Below are positions 52,903-62,184 of a stretch of DNA of 64,000 nt, piece after piece. This stretch comes from Desulfofarcimen acetoxidans DSM 771. Lineage in GTDB: Bacteria; Bacillota; Desulfotomaculia; Desulfotomaculales; Desulfofarciminaceae. The notes beneath the pieces were generated by a model, which did no database searches, had not been told where the DNA came from, and worked only from the letters and a program-made list of their open reading frames with translations. Position numbers and translations under genes: made by a program. Every line of letters starts with the position of its first letter. Position 1 is the stretch's first letter. The DNA is taken from assembly GCF_000024205.1 (NCBI RefSeq), contig NC_013216.1:3410001-3474000 (forward strand), read 5' to 3'.

Positions 52903-54039
52903 TTAAAGCGGCAACTTCTCACTGCACACTTTGATTAACATCATTTCTATAGCCGGGCAGAACTCTGCCTGCCCGCTTTTCGTGGCTGCGTCAATTTCTG
53001 ACAGGTCATACATGGCCTTGTATAACTCTTCAATACTGAAGTTCTTGGCCTGTCTAGCAATTTTTCCCGCAACATAGGGATGGAGTTTCATTTTAGCCTG
53101 TATTTCTGACTGGGAGTCACCCTCCTCCTGCAAAGCTTTATACTGAAATAACAGGCGAAACTGTCTGTAAATCATAACCAGTATTTTTTGCGGCGGTTCA
53201 CGATAAAGAAGCAGATCTCTGATTCCCCGCAGAGCATCCGAACAGCGCTTTTCACCGATAGCATCGGCAACGGCAAAAATACTTAAATCTATCTGGGAAA
53301 TCACTACTTGCTCTATGTCTTCCTTGGTTATGATCGCCCTGTCGTCAGTGTAGTTGAACAGCTTTTTAACCTCAGCAGAGATACGATAAAGATCATTTTT
53401 AACACCGGTCAGAAATAGCTCCAGAGCTTCCGGTTGAAATGTTTTACCTGCTTTCTTAGCCTGCTGCAGCAGCCATTTGCGCAAGTCCTGCTTTTTCAGC
53501 AGAACAAAGTCAATAACTTCTCCTGTCTTATTGATAGCCTGCACCAGTTTTTTACGTTTATCCACACTGCCGGAAAAGGTAAACAGCAAACAGGTGTCGG
53601 AAGACGGTTTTTCTATGTATTGCAATAAAGCTTTATACCTTGACGCATCGTCTGCAGTCGATTTTGATTTAGCCCGCTTTCCCTTACCGTCAACAGAAAT
53701 ATTCTCCTTCTCCCCGGCGGCTTGCTCCTCTTCACCTGCTGCTTCCTGCTCAGGCGCCTTATTTTTAGGCGCGTTAAAAGCAGGAAAGTCCTTAACCACC
53801 ACCAGGCGCTTTTCAGCCATAAAGGGCAAATTTTGCGCCAGGCTGACTATATCTTCGGGAGTTGTTTCTTCACCGTTTATCAGGTCAAAATTGAAATCAC
53901 CGGTCTCCTCATTTAACACAATTTTTTTAAAATTTTTTATTGCCTCGTTAAGCAGATAAACTTCTTGCCCGTACAAAAGATATACCGGCTTTATTTCCCC
54001 ATTCTTCAAGCCATGCAAAAGCTTTTTAAAATACTCCAT
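52903..54039 (-). CDS. holA: DNA polymerase III delta subunit
   Basis: HolA opens and loads the sliding clamp. The 378-residue product has PVYLLYGQEVYLLNEAIKN at the start (AAA+-like domain I), LPFMAEKRLVVVKDFP near residue 70, KKAGKTFQPEALELFLTGV, and C-terminal AVADAIGEKRCSDALRGIRD and PQKILVMIYRQFRLL, as in the HolA/YqeN family. Residues about 90-131 form a Glu/Ala/Lys-rich insert (EEEQAAGEKENISV) that Bacillus YqeN lacks. The ATG overlaps the upstream gene's stop by one base (TAATG). It is the last gene in this unit before the chemoreceptor. Confidence 0.93.
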   Translation of the reverse strand: MEYFKKLLHGLKNGEIKPVYLLYGQEVYLLNEAIKNFKKIVLNEETGDFNFDLINGEETTPEDIVSLAQNLPFMAEKRLVVVKDFPAFNAPKNKAPEQEAAGEEEQAAGEKENISVDGKGKRAKSKSTADDASRYKALLQYIEKPSSDTCLLFTFSGSVDKRKKLVQAINKTGEVIDFVLLKKQDLRKWLLQQAKKAGKTFQPEALELFLTGVKNDLYRISAEVKKLFNYTDDRAIITKEDIEQVVISQIDLSIFAVADAIGEKRCSDALRGIRDLLLYREPPQKILVMIYRQFRLLFQYKALQEEGDSQSEIQAKMKLHPYVAGKIARQAKNFSIEELYKAMYDLSEIDAATKSGQAEFCPAIEMMLIKVCSEKLPL

Positions 54040-54365
54040 TATTTGCTGCTGTCGATCAAGTCAAGTTTGTTTTTCACTGAAGCCATTTTTCCCTGCATGG
54101 TCAGGGCTTGATCACGCCTGTCATCAATACGGATACTGGTTACCACTCGCTCCACACCTGAATTAAACGGCTCTTCATGCATACGGCGCACTACGGACAA
54201 AACCGCGTCCAGTTCTCCTTCGATAATAGTGCCCATAGGGGTCAGCTGATAAACTACCTCCTTTTCCCCACACAGCACTTCCAGACACCTGGCTACATAA
54301 GCGCTTACACCGGGAGAACCGGTTCCCAGAGGTACAATACTAACTTCTACAACAGCCAATTTCAT
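54039..54365 (-). CDS. MTH1187-family thiamine-binding protein
   Basis: This 108-residue protein has the small MTH1187/YkoF-like ferredoxin-fold domain: VVEVSIVPLGTGSPGVSAYV, VVYQLTPMGTIIEGELDAVL, and ERVVTSIRIDDRRD. Family members bind thiamine or its pyrimidine precursor. ATG at 54365 lies very close to GGGGTGA; a TTG two codons later is better spaced and would give MAVVEV, so the start is uncertain by two codons. It is the first gene of a holA-containing unit and has an approximately 230-base structured leader (54370-54600). Confidence 0.88.
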   Translation of the reverse strand: MKLAVVEVSIVPLGTGSPGVSAYVARCLEVLCGEKEVVYQLTPMGTIIEGELDAVLSVVRRMHEEPFNSGVERVVTSIRIDDRRDQALTMQGKMASVKNKLDLIDSSK

Positions 54366-54506
54366 TCACCCCTAACAAATTTTCTTTTATTATATATACA
54401 GCAGGATAAATAGGCAATAACAGAAACAGGACAAGTTAACGTTGAGATACTAAACTCTAAAAAGCAAAATATATGTATTGATTTATACCCTAATATTAAT
54501 ATTTTG

Positions 54507-54600
54507 GGATAAGCCTCTAAGAAAATCTATCCTTATGATAAGAGGTTTCAGGCAGGGGCCTTTACAGGCGGAGACCATACGCATACTATAATTGTCATAA
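54507..54600 (-). other. Structured leader upstream of the thiamine-binding protein gene
   Basis: On the minus strand two hairpins lie in tandem: GGTCTC.../GAAACC (54577-54544) enclosing AGGCCCCTGCC-like pairs, and CCTCT...AGAGG (54545-54514) with inner AAGG/CTTA. A TATAGT box precedes them. I do not recognise a TPP, FMN or other riboswitch. The 322-base gap (54366-54687) holds only this and the SLH terminator. Confidence 0.4.
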
Positions 54601-54649
54601 CAAAATGGCTTGCAAATTCTCATACTTCCCAGAACTACCCCATCGGCAT

Positions 54650-54671
54650 AAAAAAACACCACACATGGTGG
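54650..54671 (-). terminator. Terminator after the SLH gene
   Basis: Minus-strand CACCATGTGTGGTG followed by TTTTTTT. Confidence 0.8.
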
Positions 54672-54687
54672 AGAAATTAATGGGTAT

Positions 54688-55323
54688 CTAAGGTACCCGA
54701 ATATATACTATTCTGTCTGATGCGTCTTCTTTACTGACAGAAGTGGCAACTGGTATCTTAGTATATAATTTCGAAAACCTGAAGGTAGAAATAATTACAC
54801 AAGCCTCGGCTCTCGTTACGACAGCATCAGTGCTATTCTTAAATATCTCTTTAGGAATCTTTTCCTTAGGGATTATTTTATAAATATCGCTTTGATTTAA
54901 CAGTTCCATAGGACGTATAGTATTATCTGGATAAGCATATAAAAAATTATAGTCTATCGCTTTTTGAAGCCCGATCCTTGCCCATACGGGAATATCGTCA
55001 TAATCATTGAATTTATTTAATGGAACCTGATTTTCTTTTTTTTCAATGTTATTAATGATCTTACTAAGCATAACCGCAAAAACCGCTCGAGTAACTGGTT
55101 CATCAGGCTTGAAACTACCGTCCGGATATCCATTAACAACACCCATTACCATTGCTTCCTCAATATATTTCTCAGCCCAGTGTCCATAGTAATCATAGTT
55201 ATGTTCGTTAGTTTTTGTCTTATTCTTGCCAATAGCAACCATAGAGCCGTGCGTTGCAATTACAATACCAATTATTATACCAATACAAGCTATAGAAAAA
55301 TATAGTTGAAGCATTTTTTTCAT
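54688..55323 (-). CDS. SLH-domain surface protein
   Basis: SLH domains bind pyruvylated wall polymers. From the ATG at 55323 (after GAGGAGTGTTGATA) the product is 211 residues. A signal anchor lies at about 6-27. One clear SLH unit follows (YYGHWAEKYIEEAMVMGVVN, GYPDGSFKPDEPVTRAVFAV), then a second weaker one (VWARIGLQKAIDYNFLYAYP, DNTIRPMELLNQ), and perhaps a third (TDAVVTRAEACVII). No other domain is present, so it may act by itself as a wall-associated factor. It lies upstream of, but apart from, the holA unit. Confidence 0.85.
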   Translation of the reverse strand: MKKMLQLYFSIACIGIIIGIVIATHGSMVAIGKNKTKTNEHNYDYYGHWAEKYIEEAMVMGVVNGYPDGSFKPDEPVTRAVFAVMLSKIINNIEKKENQVPLNKFNDYDDIPVWARIGLQKAIDYNFLYAYPDNTIRPMELLNQSDIYKIIPKEKIPKEIFKNSTDAVVTRAEACVIISTFRFSKLYTKIPVATSVSKEDASDRIVYIRVP

Positions 55324-55436
55324 TATCAACACTCCTCAGACATTAACCGATATATCAAAGCAGCAACACTTTCCCACACTGTACACTAGCCACAATCAGC
55401 TATTTTATTATAATCCTTTGACATATTGCAGTTCTC

Positions 55437-56102
55437 TTAGCCATAATTATAGTAACGGTAATCTTCCCCCGGATCATCAGTCATGTTCAAAACAGTTGCA
55501 ATAATTCGGGCATTTACATTAAGAAGTAATTCCTTAGACTTTTGAACCATCGCAATTTTAGACTTACTCTGAGCCACTACCAAAAGGACCCCATCCATAT
55601 TAGATGCCATTAAAGCAGCATCAGTTAATGGAGCCACCGGTGGTGTATCAATCAATACTATATCGAACATTTCAGCCAAATCAGAAATAAATTCCTTTGT
55701 TCTATTAGAACTTATCAGTTCAACCGGATTAGGAGGAACAGATCCAGTGGTGATTAGCTTTAATCCATCTATTCCCACATTTTTCAATCCAAGATCCAAT
55801 GGGAGTCTCCCTAAAATGATATCTACTAATCCCTTGTTATTGGATTGACCAAATACCGTATGCAGACCGGGCTTTCGAAAATCACAATCTAATAATACAG
55901 CTTTTTCTCCAGCTTGAGCAAAGGCTACGCCAAGATTAGCTACAGTAAGAGTTTTTCCTTCACCGCACCCGGCACTTGTTATTAATAGAGTCTTAAGAGG
56001 CTTATTTAACACAGAAAAATGAATATTTGTACGCAATATTCGGTAAGCTTCAGCTATTGGTGATTTAGGATTATTGATTGTTATCAGTTTATTGCTAAAC
56101 AT
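55437..56102 (-). CDS. CpsD/CapB-type tyrosine autokinase
   Basis: BY-kinases control polysaccharide export. The 221-residue product has ITSAGCGEGKTLTVANLGV (Walker A; the usual order is PxxGKT), LLDCDFRKPGLHTVFG (A' motif), FDIVLIDTPP (Walker B), and a Tyr-rich tail (YRYYNYG) for autophosphorylation. The N-terminal AEAYRILRTNI motif is standard. The start at 56102 follows AAAGGAGTTATTTC; an upstream in-frame start adds an unlike 12 residues. It follows the Wzz-like gene by 92 bases. Glycosyltransferases are not in this window, so this pair may serve a locus elsewhere or be a remnant. Confidence 0.9.
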   Translation of the reverse strand: MFSNKLITINNPKSPIAEAYRILRTNIHFSVLNKPLKTLLITSAGCGEGKTLTVANLGVAFAQAGEKAVLLDCDFRKPGLHTVFGQSNNKGLVDIILGRLPLDLGLKNVGIDGLKLITTGSVPPNPVELISSNRTKEFISDLAEMFDIVLIDTPPVAPLTDAALMASNMDGVLLVVAQSKSKIAMVQKSKELLLNVNARIIATVLNMTDDPGEDYRYYNYG

Positions 56103-56194
56103 GAAATAACTCCTTTCATTCAACAATATTATTCGCATAAAGCAGCTAATACTTAAGGATAGATAGATTTAGATAAAACTCTTCTTTTGCTAAA

Positions 56195-56866
56195 TTATTT
56201 GATTTTCGGTATATTACCATAAACCGGCAAACCAAAGTATCTTTCTATGTCTTCATTTGATTTGACGGTTTGATCTATAAACTCACGCAATAAGAGAATA
56301 CCAATCGCAATCATCAAGCTTAATAAACCTGCAATTAATATATTAAGTTTTTCATTTGGCTTAATGGGCGAATTTGATGGTATTGCTATATCTATTACTT
56401 TTGCACCATTAGTATTAAGTTCCATGATATCAACAATTATTTCCACAAAAACCCTACTAGTAATATTAGCCAAATGAGCGGCTGTATTGGGATTTGGATC
56501 TACAACAGTTATATTTATTAACTGGCTCTCCTTAACAGGCTGAACACTAACTTTGCCAATAAATTGATCCGGGGTTATATCTAGTTTTTCAACTTGGAGT
56601 ACTTTTTCAGCCACAGTTCTGCTAACAGCAATCTTACTATATGTCTTTGCCAATTCAGTAGACAGCATAATGTCTTGATAATCGAGTCCACCCATAATCC
56701 TTTGACTTTTGTTGTTAACCAATATTGTCGCTGTCGCACTATATACCGGCGTTAAGAAATAATAACTTATAATACCGCTGGTAAGCACCGCGATAAAGGG
56801 CAGTATTAACAATAATAGTTTCCCCTTTTTCAATATCCTAATAATATCCTTTATTTCTAGTTCCAC
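56195..56866 (-). CDS. Wzz/CapA-like chain-length and kinase-activator protein
   Basis: The 223-residue product has two transmembrane helices (about 18-38 and 175-193) around an extracytosolic Wzz domain (VYSATATILVNNKSQRIMG, LAKTYSKIAVSRTVAEKVL, ITVVDPNPNTAAHLANITS). This is the CapA/YveK half of the split Gram-positive BY-kinase system, and would activate the CpsD-like protein downstream. GTG at 56866 follows AGGAGGTTTTTGT. The end (FGLPVYGNIPKI) is the typical cytosolic tail. The 290-base upstream gap shows a weak CACCT/AGGTG hairpin near 57110-57135, perhaps ending the ABC transporter transcript. Confidence 0.9.
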   Translation of the reverse strand: MELEIKDIIRILKKGKLLLLILPFIAVLTSGIISYYFLTPVYSATATILVNNKSQRIMGGLDYQDIMLSTELAKTYSKIAVSRTVAEKVLQVEKLDITPDQFIGKVSVQPVKESQLINITVVDPNPNTAAHLANITSRVFVEIIVDIMELNTNGAKVIDIAIPSNSPIKPNEKLNILIAGLLSLMIAIGILLLREFIDQTVKSNEDIERYFGLPVYGNIPKIK

Positions 56867-57156
56867 ACAAAAACCTCCTGTTAGCTTGCCGTTTATGACT
56901 GTACAAACTTAATTTTTCAGATGCTATTTCATAAAATCAACTTCATATAATATTAGACCCCCCAATATCATTTTAGTAGTTGAATAATAACATATATAAT
57001 TTTTAACATCATCCTGCATAGGAATGATACTATAGTATGAAATTCGCACCATATGATTAGTCTTTTAATCAAAATGTATGACGAATTTGCTGATAACTAA
57101 ATAAATTAACCCACCTTCATGTGCATTAGGTGAGCTATCATACATTTTGATAACAA

Positions 57157-58941
57157 TTAAATTTGATTTGTACACGCCAAAGAATAAAAACGGCTCTCCT
57201 TGTTTTCCATCAATAATCTATAATTTCCTTGTTCTATGACTCGCCCCTGCTCCAATACAAATATCCGGTCAACATTTTTAATAGTGGAAATACGATGAGC
57301 GATAACCACAATAGTCATCTTACCCTGTAAACCATCAATAGCTTCTTGAATACGTTTTTCATTTTCTAAATCCAGAGAACTGGTGGCTTCATCTAAGATT
57401 AAAACTGTCGGCTTTCGTAATAGAGCTCTCGCCAAAACAATACGCTGCCGCTCACCACCAGACAGTCGAATACCTCTGTCTCCTACTAAAGTATCAAGGC
57501 CATCCTGCAAACCGTTGACAAAGAAATCGACAGAGGCTAACCGTAAAGCATTCCAAATTTCATTCTCGGAAGCATCCGGACAAAAACACAACATATTGTC
57601 CCTAATACTGGTATTAAATAAAAAAGCATCCTGGGGTACATATCCAATAGAATTTCTCCATTGGAGCAAATTCTCCAGCAATGGCTTACCGTCAATTAAA
57701 ATATTTCCCTCTTTCGGTTTCAGTAATCCTATCAACAAATCCACCACAGTACTTTTACCTGCACCTGAAACACCAACGAAAGCAATAGTCCTACCAGCAG
57801 GAAGAAAAAGATTTAACTCATTTAAAGAGTAGTTTATAGAGGAGGAATCATAGTAAAAGGAAACATTACGAAATTGCACCCCGTGATACAAATCGATCTT
57901 CTTTGATGCCTCATTTTCTGGTAGCCTTTCCCCGGCGGCAAGACATTGATTTTCCAATTCCCTTGCGGCTCGAAAAGCAGGAAGTGTATTGTTGATATTC
58001 TGCAGTCCCATCTGAAAGGAAGAAAGTCTGGGCCAGAGGCGGGCAGAAATTACTGAAATCACAATAAACTCCTGTGGGTTGAGCTTAAATATCTCAATGG
58101 CACTGAACAGGAATAAACTAATAAATACCGCTGAACCAACTTTGTACAACATATCAGTCCGAGTCTGAATTTGACTAAATTCACTAAGGTTTTGCTTCAT
58201 CATATCACGAATCTTGATAAAGTTATTTATTTGGACCAACTCAATACCATGGCTTTTAATTTCTTTTAAGCCGTTTAGGTTTTCTGTAAGGTCAAATAAT
58301 AAATTTCTGTTTAAGTCAGATATATTTTGACCCATCTTTCGGGATTCTTTAACGAAGTTCTGAAAGAATATAAATAAAACTATAGCACCGGCCAGCACAA
58401 AACAAGTTAGAACTGGGGCTATCAAAACACAAATAACAACCTGTATTAAAGTGGTTAGAACCGTAGTTGTTATCTGTAAAAAATAGTTTAGCCCAACATA
58501 AACACGCATTAGTTCTGAAATTATTATATTGGTAATATCCGATTTTGTCCTGGATATTATAAGCTGCCAATCAGCATAAACCACAGCACGATACAGCCTG
58601 GCAGATAATAATACTCCAAATGATTGCTGGAGATCAAAATTAACTAAGGATTGATAACGCTTCAGCCAGCTTTGCACCCAAATAACACTTAGATACAACA
58701 ACAATACAACCGGAAGGCTTAATGTCACACACATGTTTTGACAAATACCTCTTATCACAGAAGTCATTCCACTGGTTGCTTCTATACCGGGAATGATGCC
58801 GGACACAACTAATAACGGTATAATCATTAATACTCCTATACCTTCCAGCATCCCCAGCGCAATCATTAGCAGCACATTTACAACAAACCTAATTCTCGAT
58901 AAATTATATAAATCCTTGATATATAACAAAAGCATATCCAT
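57157..58941 (-). CDS. Lasso-peptide ABC exporter (LasD-type)
   Basis: The 594-residue half-transporter has six transmembrane helices (about 1-320) and an ATPase domain: Walker A GVSGAGKSTVVDLL, Q-loop VPQDAFLFNTS, signature RLSGGERQR, Walker B VLILDEATSSLD, and H-loop VIAHRIS. There is no C39 peptidase domain, as expected for lasso exporters, which receive an already trimmed peptide. It starts 4 bases after the nucleotidyltransferase stop. It closes the operon and likely also gives self-immunity. The substrate is inferred from context. Confidence 0.88.
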   Translation of the reverse strand: MDMLLLYIKDLYNLSRIRFVVNVLLMIALGMLEGIGVLMIIPLLVVSGIIPGIEATSGMTSVIRGICQNMCVTLSLPVVLLLYLSVIWVQSWLKRYQSLVNFDLQQSFGVLLSARLYRAVVYADWQLIISRTKSDITNIIISELMRVYVGLNYFLQITTTVLTTLIQVVICVLIAPVLTCFVLAGAIVLFIFFQNFVKESRKMGQNISDLNRNLLFDLTENLNGLKEIKSHGIELVQINNFIKIRDMMKQNLSEFSQIQTRTDMLYKVGSAVFISLFLFSAIEIFKLNPQEFIVISVISARLWPRLSSFQMGLQNINNTLPAFRAARELENQCLAAGERLPENEASKKIDLYHGVQFRNVSFYYDSSSINYSLNELNLFLPAGRTIAFVGVSGAGKSTVVDLLIGLLKPKEGNILIDGKPLLENLLQWRNSIGYVPQDAFLFNTSIRDNMLCFCPDASENEIWNALRLASVDFFVNGLQDGLDTLVGDRGIRLSGGERQRIVLARALLRKPTVLILDEATSSLDLENEKRIQEAIDGLQGKMTIVVIAHRISTIKNVDRIFVLEQGRVIEQGNYRLLMENKESRFYSLACTNQI

Positions 58942-58945
58942 AGTG

Positions 58946-60133
58946 CTAATTCCTTGTTCTCAACTTTTGCAAACGACGACTTAAAAATGTAAAAGGGCGT
59001 ATGATATAGTACAATACATACAGTTTATCAGGTAAAGCTATAAGCTTGATATCTCTTATATTAGGCCCAATTAACCGCATTAAAAATTTATACCTGCTTT
59101 TCCAACTATTATGAATTTGAAAATCGTAAAGAAGTTGCCTGTTGGTATAACTATTAGTTTTACTAATTTCATTATCAACTGCTATCAGACACAAGTTCAT
59201 CGCATTACAGGCCATCTTCCATGCATATCGATCCTTAGCTACAGTTGTTAATAAAATGGGCGGCACAGGCAGATCCATAAGGAGGTTAGCCATTATTAAC
59301 GACTGGTGAAATGTAGTCTGCATATTTGTTTTTCTCACCAAATCCATAATATTATTCCAATCAATCTTTTCTTGCTGCAAAAACTTTACAATATCATTAA
59401 GCCAACGTAAACGAAACCAGGCATGCTTAGCCCCATGCAGTATTAGATACAATAACCACTCCTCGTCTAAAAGCACTGGCAAAGGGTTACCAGCTATCCC
59501 AATTCTATTAACGTTGCCCTCAATCGGCAGAGATAGTACATATCCGCGATCAATAGGCTTTATGTGAAGCTCCAAATTAATCTCCTTACTGCTGTGCCAG
59601 TAACTAAAATGAAAAGAGTTGGGTGAAGCTTTTGAATATATCTCAAGCTGACGGGTTGTCAAATTCTTCGTATCTATTCTGTAGTAGCCTTCATTCTCTA
59701 ATATTGCTTGAGCTTTTTCCAATAGATCTGGATGGACCAGTATATCGATATCCTTAGACGGTCTAAGATATATGTCACCATACAAACGCAAAGCCAGGGG
59801 CACGCCCTTTAATACAAGACAAGGTATGCCGTGATTTTCTAAACACTTTACAATTCTAACCGTTTCCCCGGTCATGCTCAGTGCCTTAATAGTATTCTCC
59901 CGGCATTTCTGCCTCAAAAGACAGAGAACATTTCCAGGTACAACCGGGTTATTTAATTGGCTGAGTGTTTTATAGACTATGGGGTATACACGATGGTGAA
60001 CTGCCAGATGGGCAAAGAATTGCCAGTCAGTTGGTTTATTCAATAGCATTTCAGTTTTGGTTGTATCACTACTGATACTTGCAAGCATCAATGAAAGCTC
60101 ATGGGGAATTTTCTTAAAAGGATTGTCTAACAT
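58946..60133 (-). CDS. Nucleotidyltransferase-family protein of the lasso operon
   Basis: The 395-residue product belongs to the NTP_transf_5 type (PF14907). It has VLKGVPLALRLYGDIYLRPS, then SKDIDILVHPD with the paired Asp (DxD) metal ligands, and LELHIKPIDRGYVL. This family recurs in lasso clusters of Firmicutes with HprK-like kinases; its role there is unsettled. The start ATG at 60133 sits after GGGGTGATACT, which lies in the cyclase gene's 3' end; a farther start to 60160 is rejected. It overlaps nothing (4-base gap) and is tightly coupled with the cyclase and exporter genes. Confidence 0.85.
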   Translation of the reverse strand: MLDNPFKKIPHELSLMLASISSDTTKTEMLLNKPTDWQFFAHLAVHHRVYPIVYKTLSQLNNPVVPGNVLCLLRQKCRENTIKALSMTGETVRIVKCLENHGIPCLVLKGVPLALRLYGDIYLRPSKDIDILVHPDLLEKAQAILENEGYYRIDTKNLTTRQLEIYSKASPNSFHFSYWHSSKEINLELHIKPIDRGYVLSLPIEGNVNRIGIAGNPLPVLLDEEWLLYLILHGAKHAWFRLRWLNDIVKFLQQEKIDWNNIMDLVRKTNMQTTFHQSLIMANLLMDLPVPPILLTTVAKDRYAWKMACNAMNLCLIAVDNEISKTNSYTNRQLLYDFQIHNSWKSRYKFLMRLIGPNIRDIKLIALPDKLYVLYYIIRPFTFLSRRLQKLRTRN

Positions 60134-60137
60134 AGTA

Positions 60138-62102
60138 TCACCCCATCGTACTTTCTTCATATTTTAGAAACCGGCTAAAAATTAAACTTCGGAGAAGCAT
60201 ACGCAAGCTGGTGTTATCCGGTGACTCATCACTTAAGGTAGTAAATTTAGTTAGTTCTTCACGAATTTTTAAAATATCCAGATATATACGTTCAGATTCC
60301 CGGTCCCCAATTTTTTTTATCTCAGCGATCAGCTGAGGCCAACAAGGTTGCAGACGCTGAGTCAAGTCGGCGCTCTGTTTTCCTCTTACTGTTCTGTTCA
60401 GCCTAACTTTGTCGGGTAAAATTCCCTCCATCGCACGACGCAATAAAAACCGGCTTTTATCCCCCCGTGCAAACTGGTTATCCGGCACACTGAGACAGAA
60501 CTCGATAACTCGCTTGTCCATAGTTGGATCACGCCAGGCTACTCCATATTTTAACGACAGTTTAGTGGAGATAACACCCATGTGACTAAAAACTTCCGGA
60601 CTTAAAAATTTTCTGCGCAATTCGTATGAGTCCGATTTGTTTATATTTAACTTAACCTTCTCAATCCGTTCTAACCGCTCTTGTACAGCGGTACGGTAAG
60701 CAAAATCCCGGTTAATAGGTGATAATAAATATTGCCAATTAATAAATTGAGAGCGGTTTTTAAGCTGATCATATTTTTTTTGTATTTTATAAGGCATCAG
60801 TGCTTTATACAATCCTAACAAAGCCCTTAGCGGATTCCGCTGGCATCTGGCATAGGCCCAACTTTCACGGAATAAACAGCACCACTGCCCTGCCCGAAAC
60901 AGGGATTGTAAATAGGGTTGAATGTAGCCCCAAGAAATAGTAACGTTACCGGCAGAACCATGTAAAACTACACCTATATTTCGTTCTTTTGCGGCAGCTA
61001 AGATACCGTCAATCCAAAATAAATTCTCTAAAATTTTATAGGGTTGTTCCAACATTGCAAATGCCTGTTTCGTATCACTTAATGAATGTTTATCATCAAA
61101 ACGACAGTAATTTGCATCAATATTTTCGAAATGTTCTTTTATAGCTTCAATATAAGGTGTTTCGTCAGCCAGCCATGAAGCAGGCAGCCAGTCGCGGTAA
61201 TCTTTTATTGGAACCGAAGTAAATGCCTGAATTCGATGTCCGGTTTCGTTAAGCTTCCGGGCAGCCATACAAGCCACCGAGGTAGAATCCAGCCCCCCGC
61301 TCATCATCACCCCTACAGGACGAGCACAGCGTAAACGACATTGAACCGCTTCTCCGAGAACTTGCCGGAAAGCCTCTTCATATTCACCATCTGACTTCAA
61401 TTTTAGTTCAGGCTGCCGTTCAGCCTCCCAGTAAGTCCGCTTCATTACCCCGTCAGGCCATATCCTAAGCGTATGCCCGGCAGGCAAGAGAAAAACGTTC
61501 TTATATAAAGTCAGTTCTGGATCCAGTTGATGTTTTACTGATGGGTCAGCCAGAAAATCGGCAATCCAGATCTCATTACGCTCTCTTGTAACCTCAGGCA
61601 AAACAAACAGCGGCTTAAGTAGTGTGGAAAAAACAAATAGCTCCGCCGACTGATAATAATAAAATGCCCTTGTCCCGGTAGGGTCCACAACACAGAACAA
61701 TTCCCGCCGGTTTTCGTCCCATATGGCAAAAGCAAAATCGCCTAAAAGGTATTTCGGACAATCCACCCCCCATTTCCGATAGGCCAGTAAAATTAACGTA
61801 CTGTCCGGCATACCCTCCCGGTGGGAATAGTTGATACCTAACTTATCAAATAAGTCGGTTCGGTTATCAATGATAGCATCCGCAGTAATAGTTAAACCAC
61901 TCAGTCCATCATGATATGGTAATATTTCCCGGTGCGACTCGAGAGTGATACACTGTATATGGCATCCCAAAAATACCTGTCCATCTTGCCAGGTACCTAC
62001 AGCGTCTGCATGATTAATACCTAATTTACGCATCATTGCCGCTCCAGTTTCAGGTGAAATCCGTCTGTCATCATAATAGTAAATGCCGCATATAGCGCTC
62101 AT
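60138..62102 (-). CDS. Lasso-peptide cyclase (asparagine synthetase-like, C protein)
   Basis: Lasso cyclases adenylate an Asp/Glu side chain of the core and close a macrolactam with the N-terminal amine. The 654-residue product has an N-terminal Ntn-like glutaminase domain (MSAICGIYYYDDRR; Cys at residue 5, not 2, so glutaminase activity is doubtful). The synthetase domain has the pyrophosphate loop GVMMSGGLDSTSVACMAARK. LSPEVFSHMG and DKSRFLLRRAMEGILPD are as in other C proteins. The length (about 600-650) is right. It follows the precursor gene by 82 bases. AsnB itself is possible by homology but not in this setting. Confidence 0.92.
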   Translation of the reverse strand: MSAICGIYYYDDRRISPETGAAMMRKLGINHADAVGTWQDGQVFLGCHIQCITLESHREILPYHDGLSGLTITADAIIDNRTDLFDKLGINYSHREGMPDSTLILLAYRKWGVDCPKYLLGDFAFAIWDENRRELFCVVDPTGTRAFYYYQSAELFVFSTLLKPLFVLPEVTRERNEIWIADFLADPSVKHQLDPELTLYKNVFLLPAGHTLRIWPDGVMKRTYWEAERQPELKLKSDGEYEEAFRQVLGEAVQCRLRCARPVGVMMSGGLDSTSVACMAARKLNETGHRIQAFTSVPIKDYRDWLPASWLADETPYIEAIKEHFENIDANYCRFDDKHSLSDTKQAFAMLEQPYKILENLFWIDGILAAAKERNIGVVLHGSAGNVTISWGYIQPYLQSLFRAGQWCCLFRESWAYARCQRNPLRALLGLYKALMPYKIQKKYDQLKNRSQFINWQYLLSPINRDFAYRTAVQERLERIEKVKLNINKSDSYELRRKFLSPEVFSHMGVISTKLSLKYGVAWRDPTMDKRVIEFCLSVPDNQFARGDKSRFLLRRAMEGILPDKVRLNRTVRGKQSADLTQRLQPCWPQLIAEIKKIGDRESERIYLDILKIREELTKFTTLSDESPDNTSLRMLLRSLIFSRFLKYEESTMG

Positions 62103-62184
62103 AGCTTTTTACCGCCATTTTTAATTATAAATAACACAACTAATAATACAAATAATTAGCATTTTAGTTGGTATTTCCCTCAAT

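Noticed and set aside
57105-57140. Hairpin after the ABC exporter gene
   Set aside because: Only five base pairs with no clean T-run; kept as a weak note in the Wzz-like entry.
60138-62102. Housekeeping asparagine synthetase
   Set aside because: The Cys is not at position 2, and it sits in a row of lasso genes with B1, B2 and exporter.
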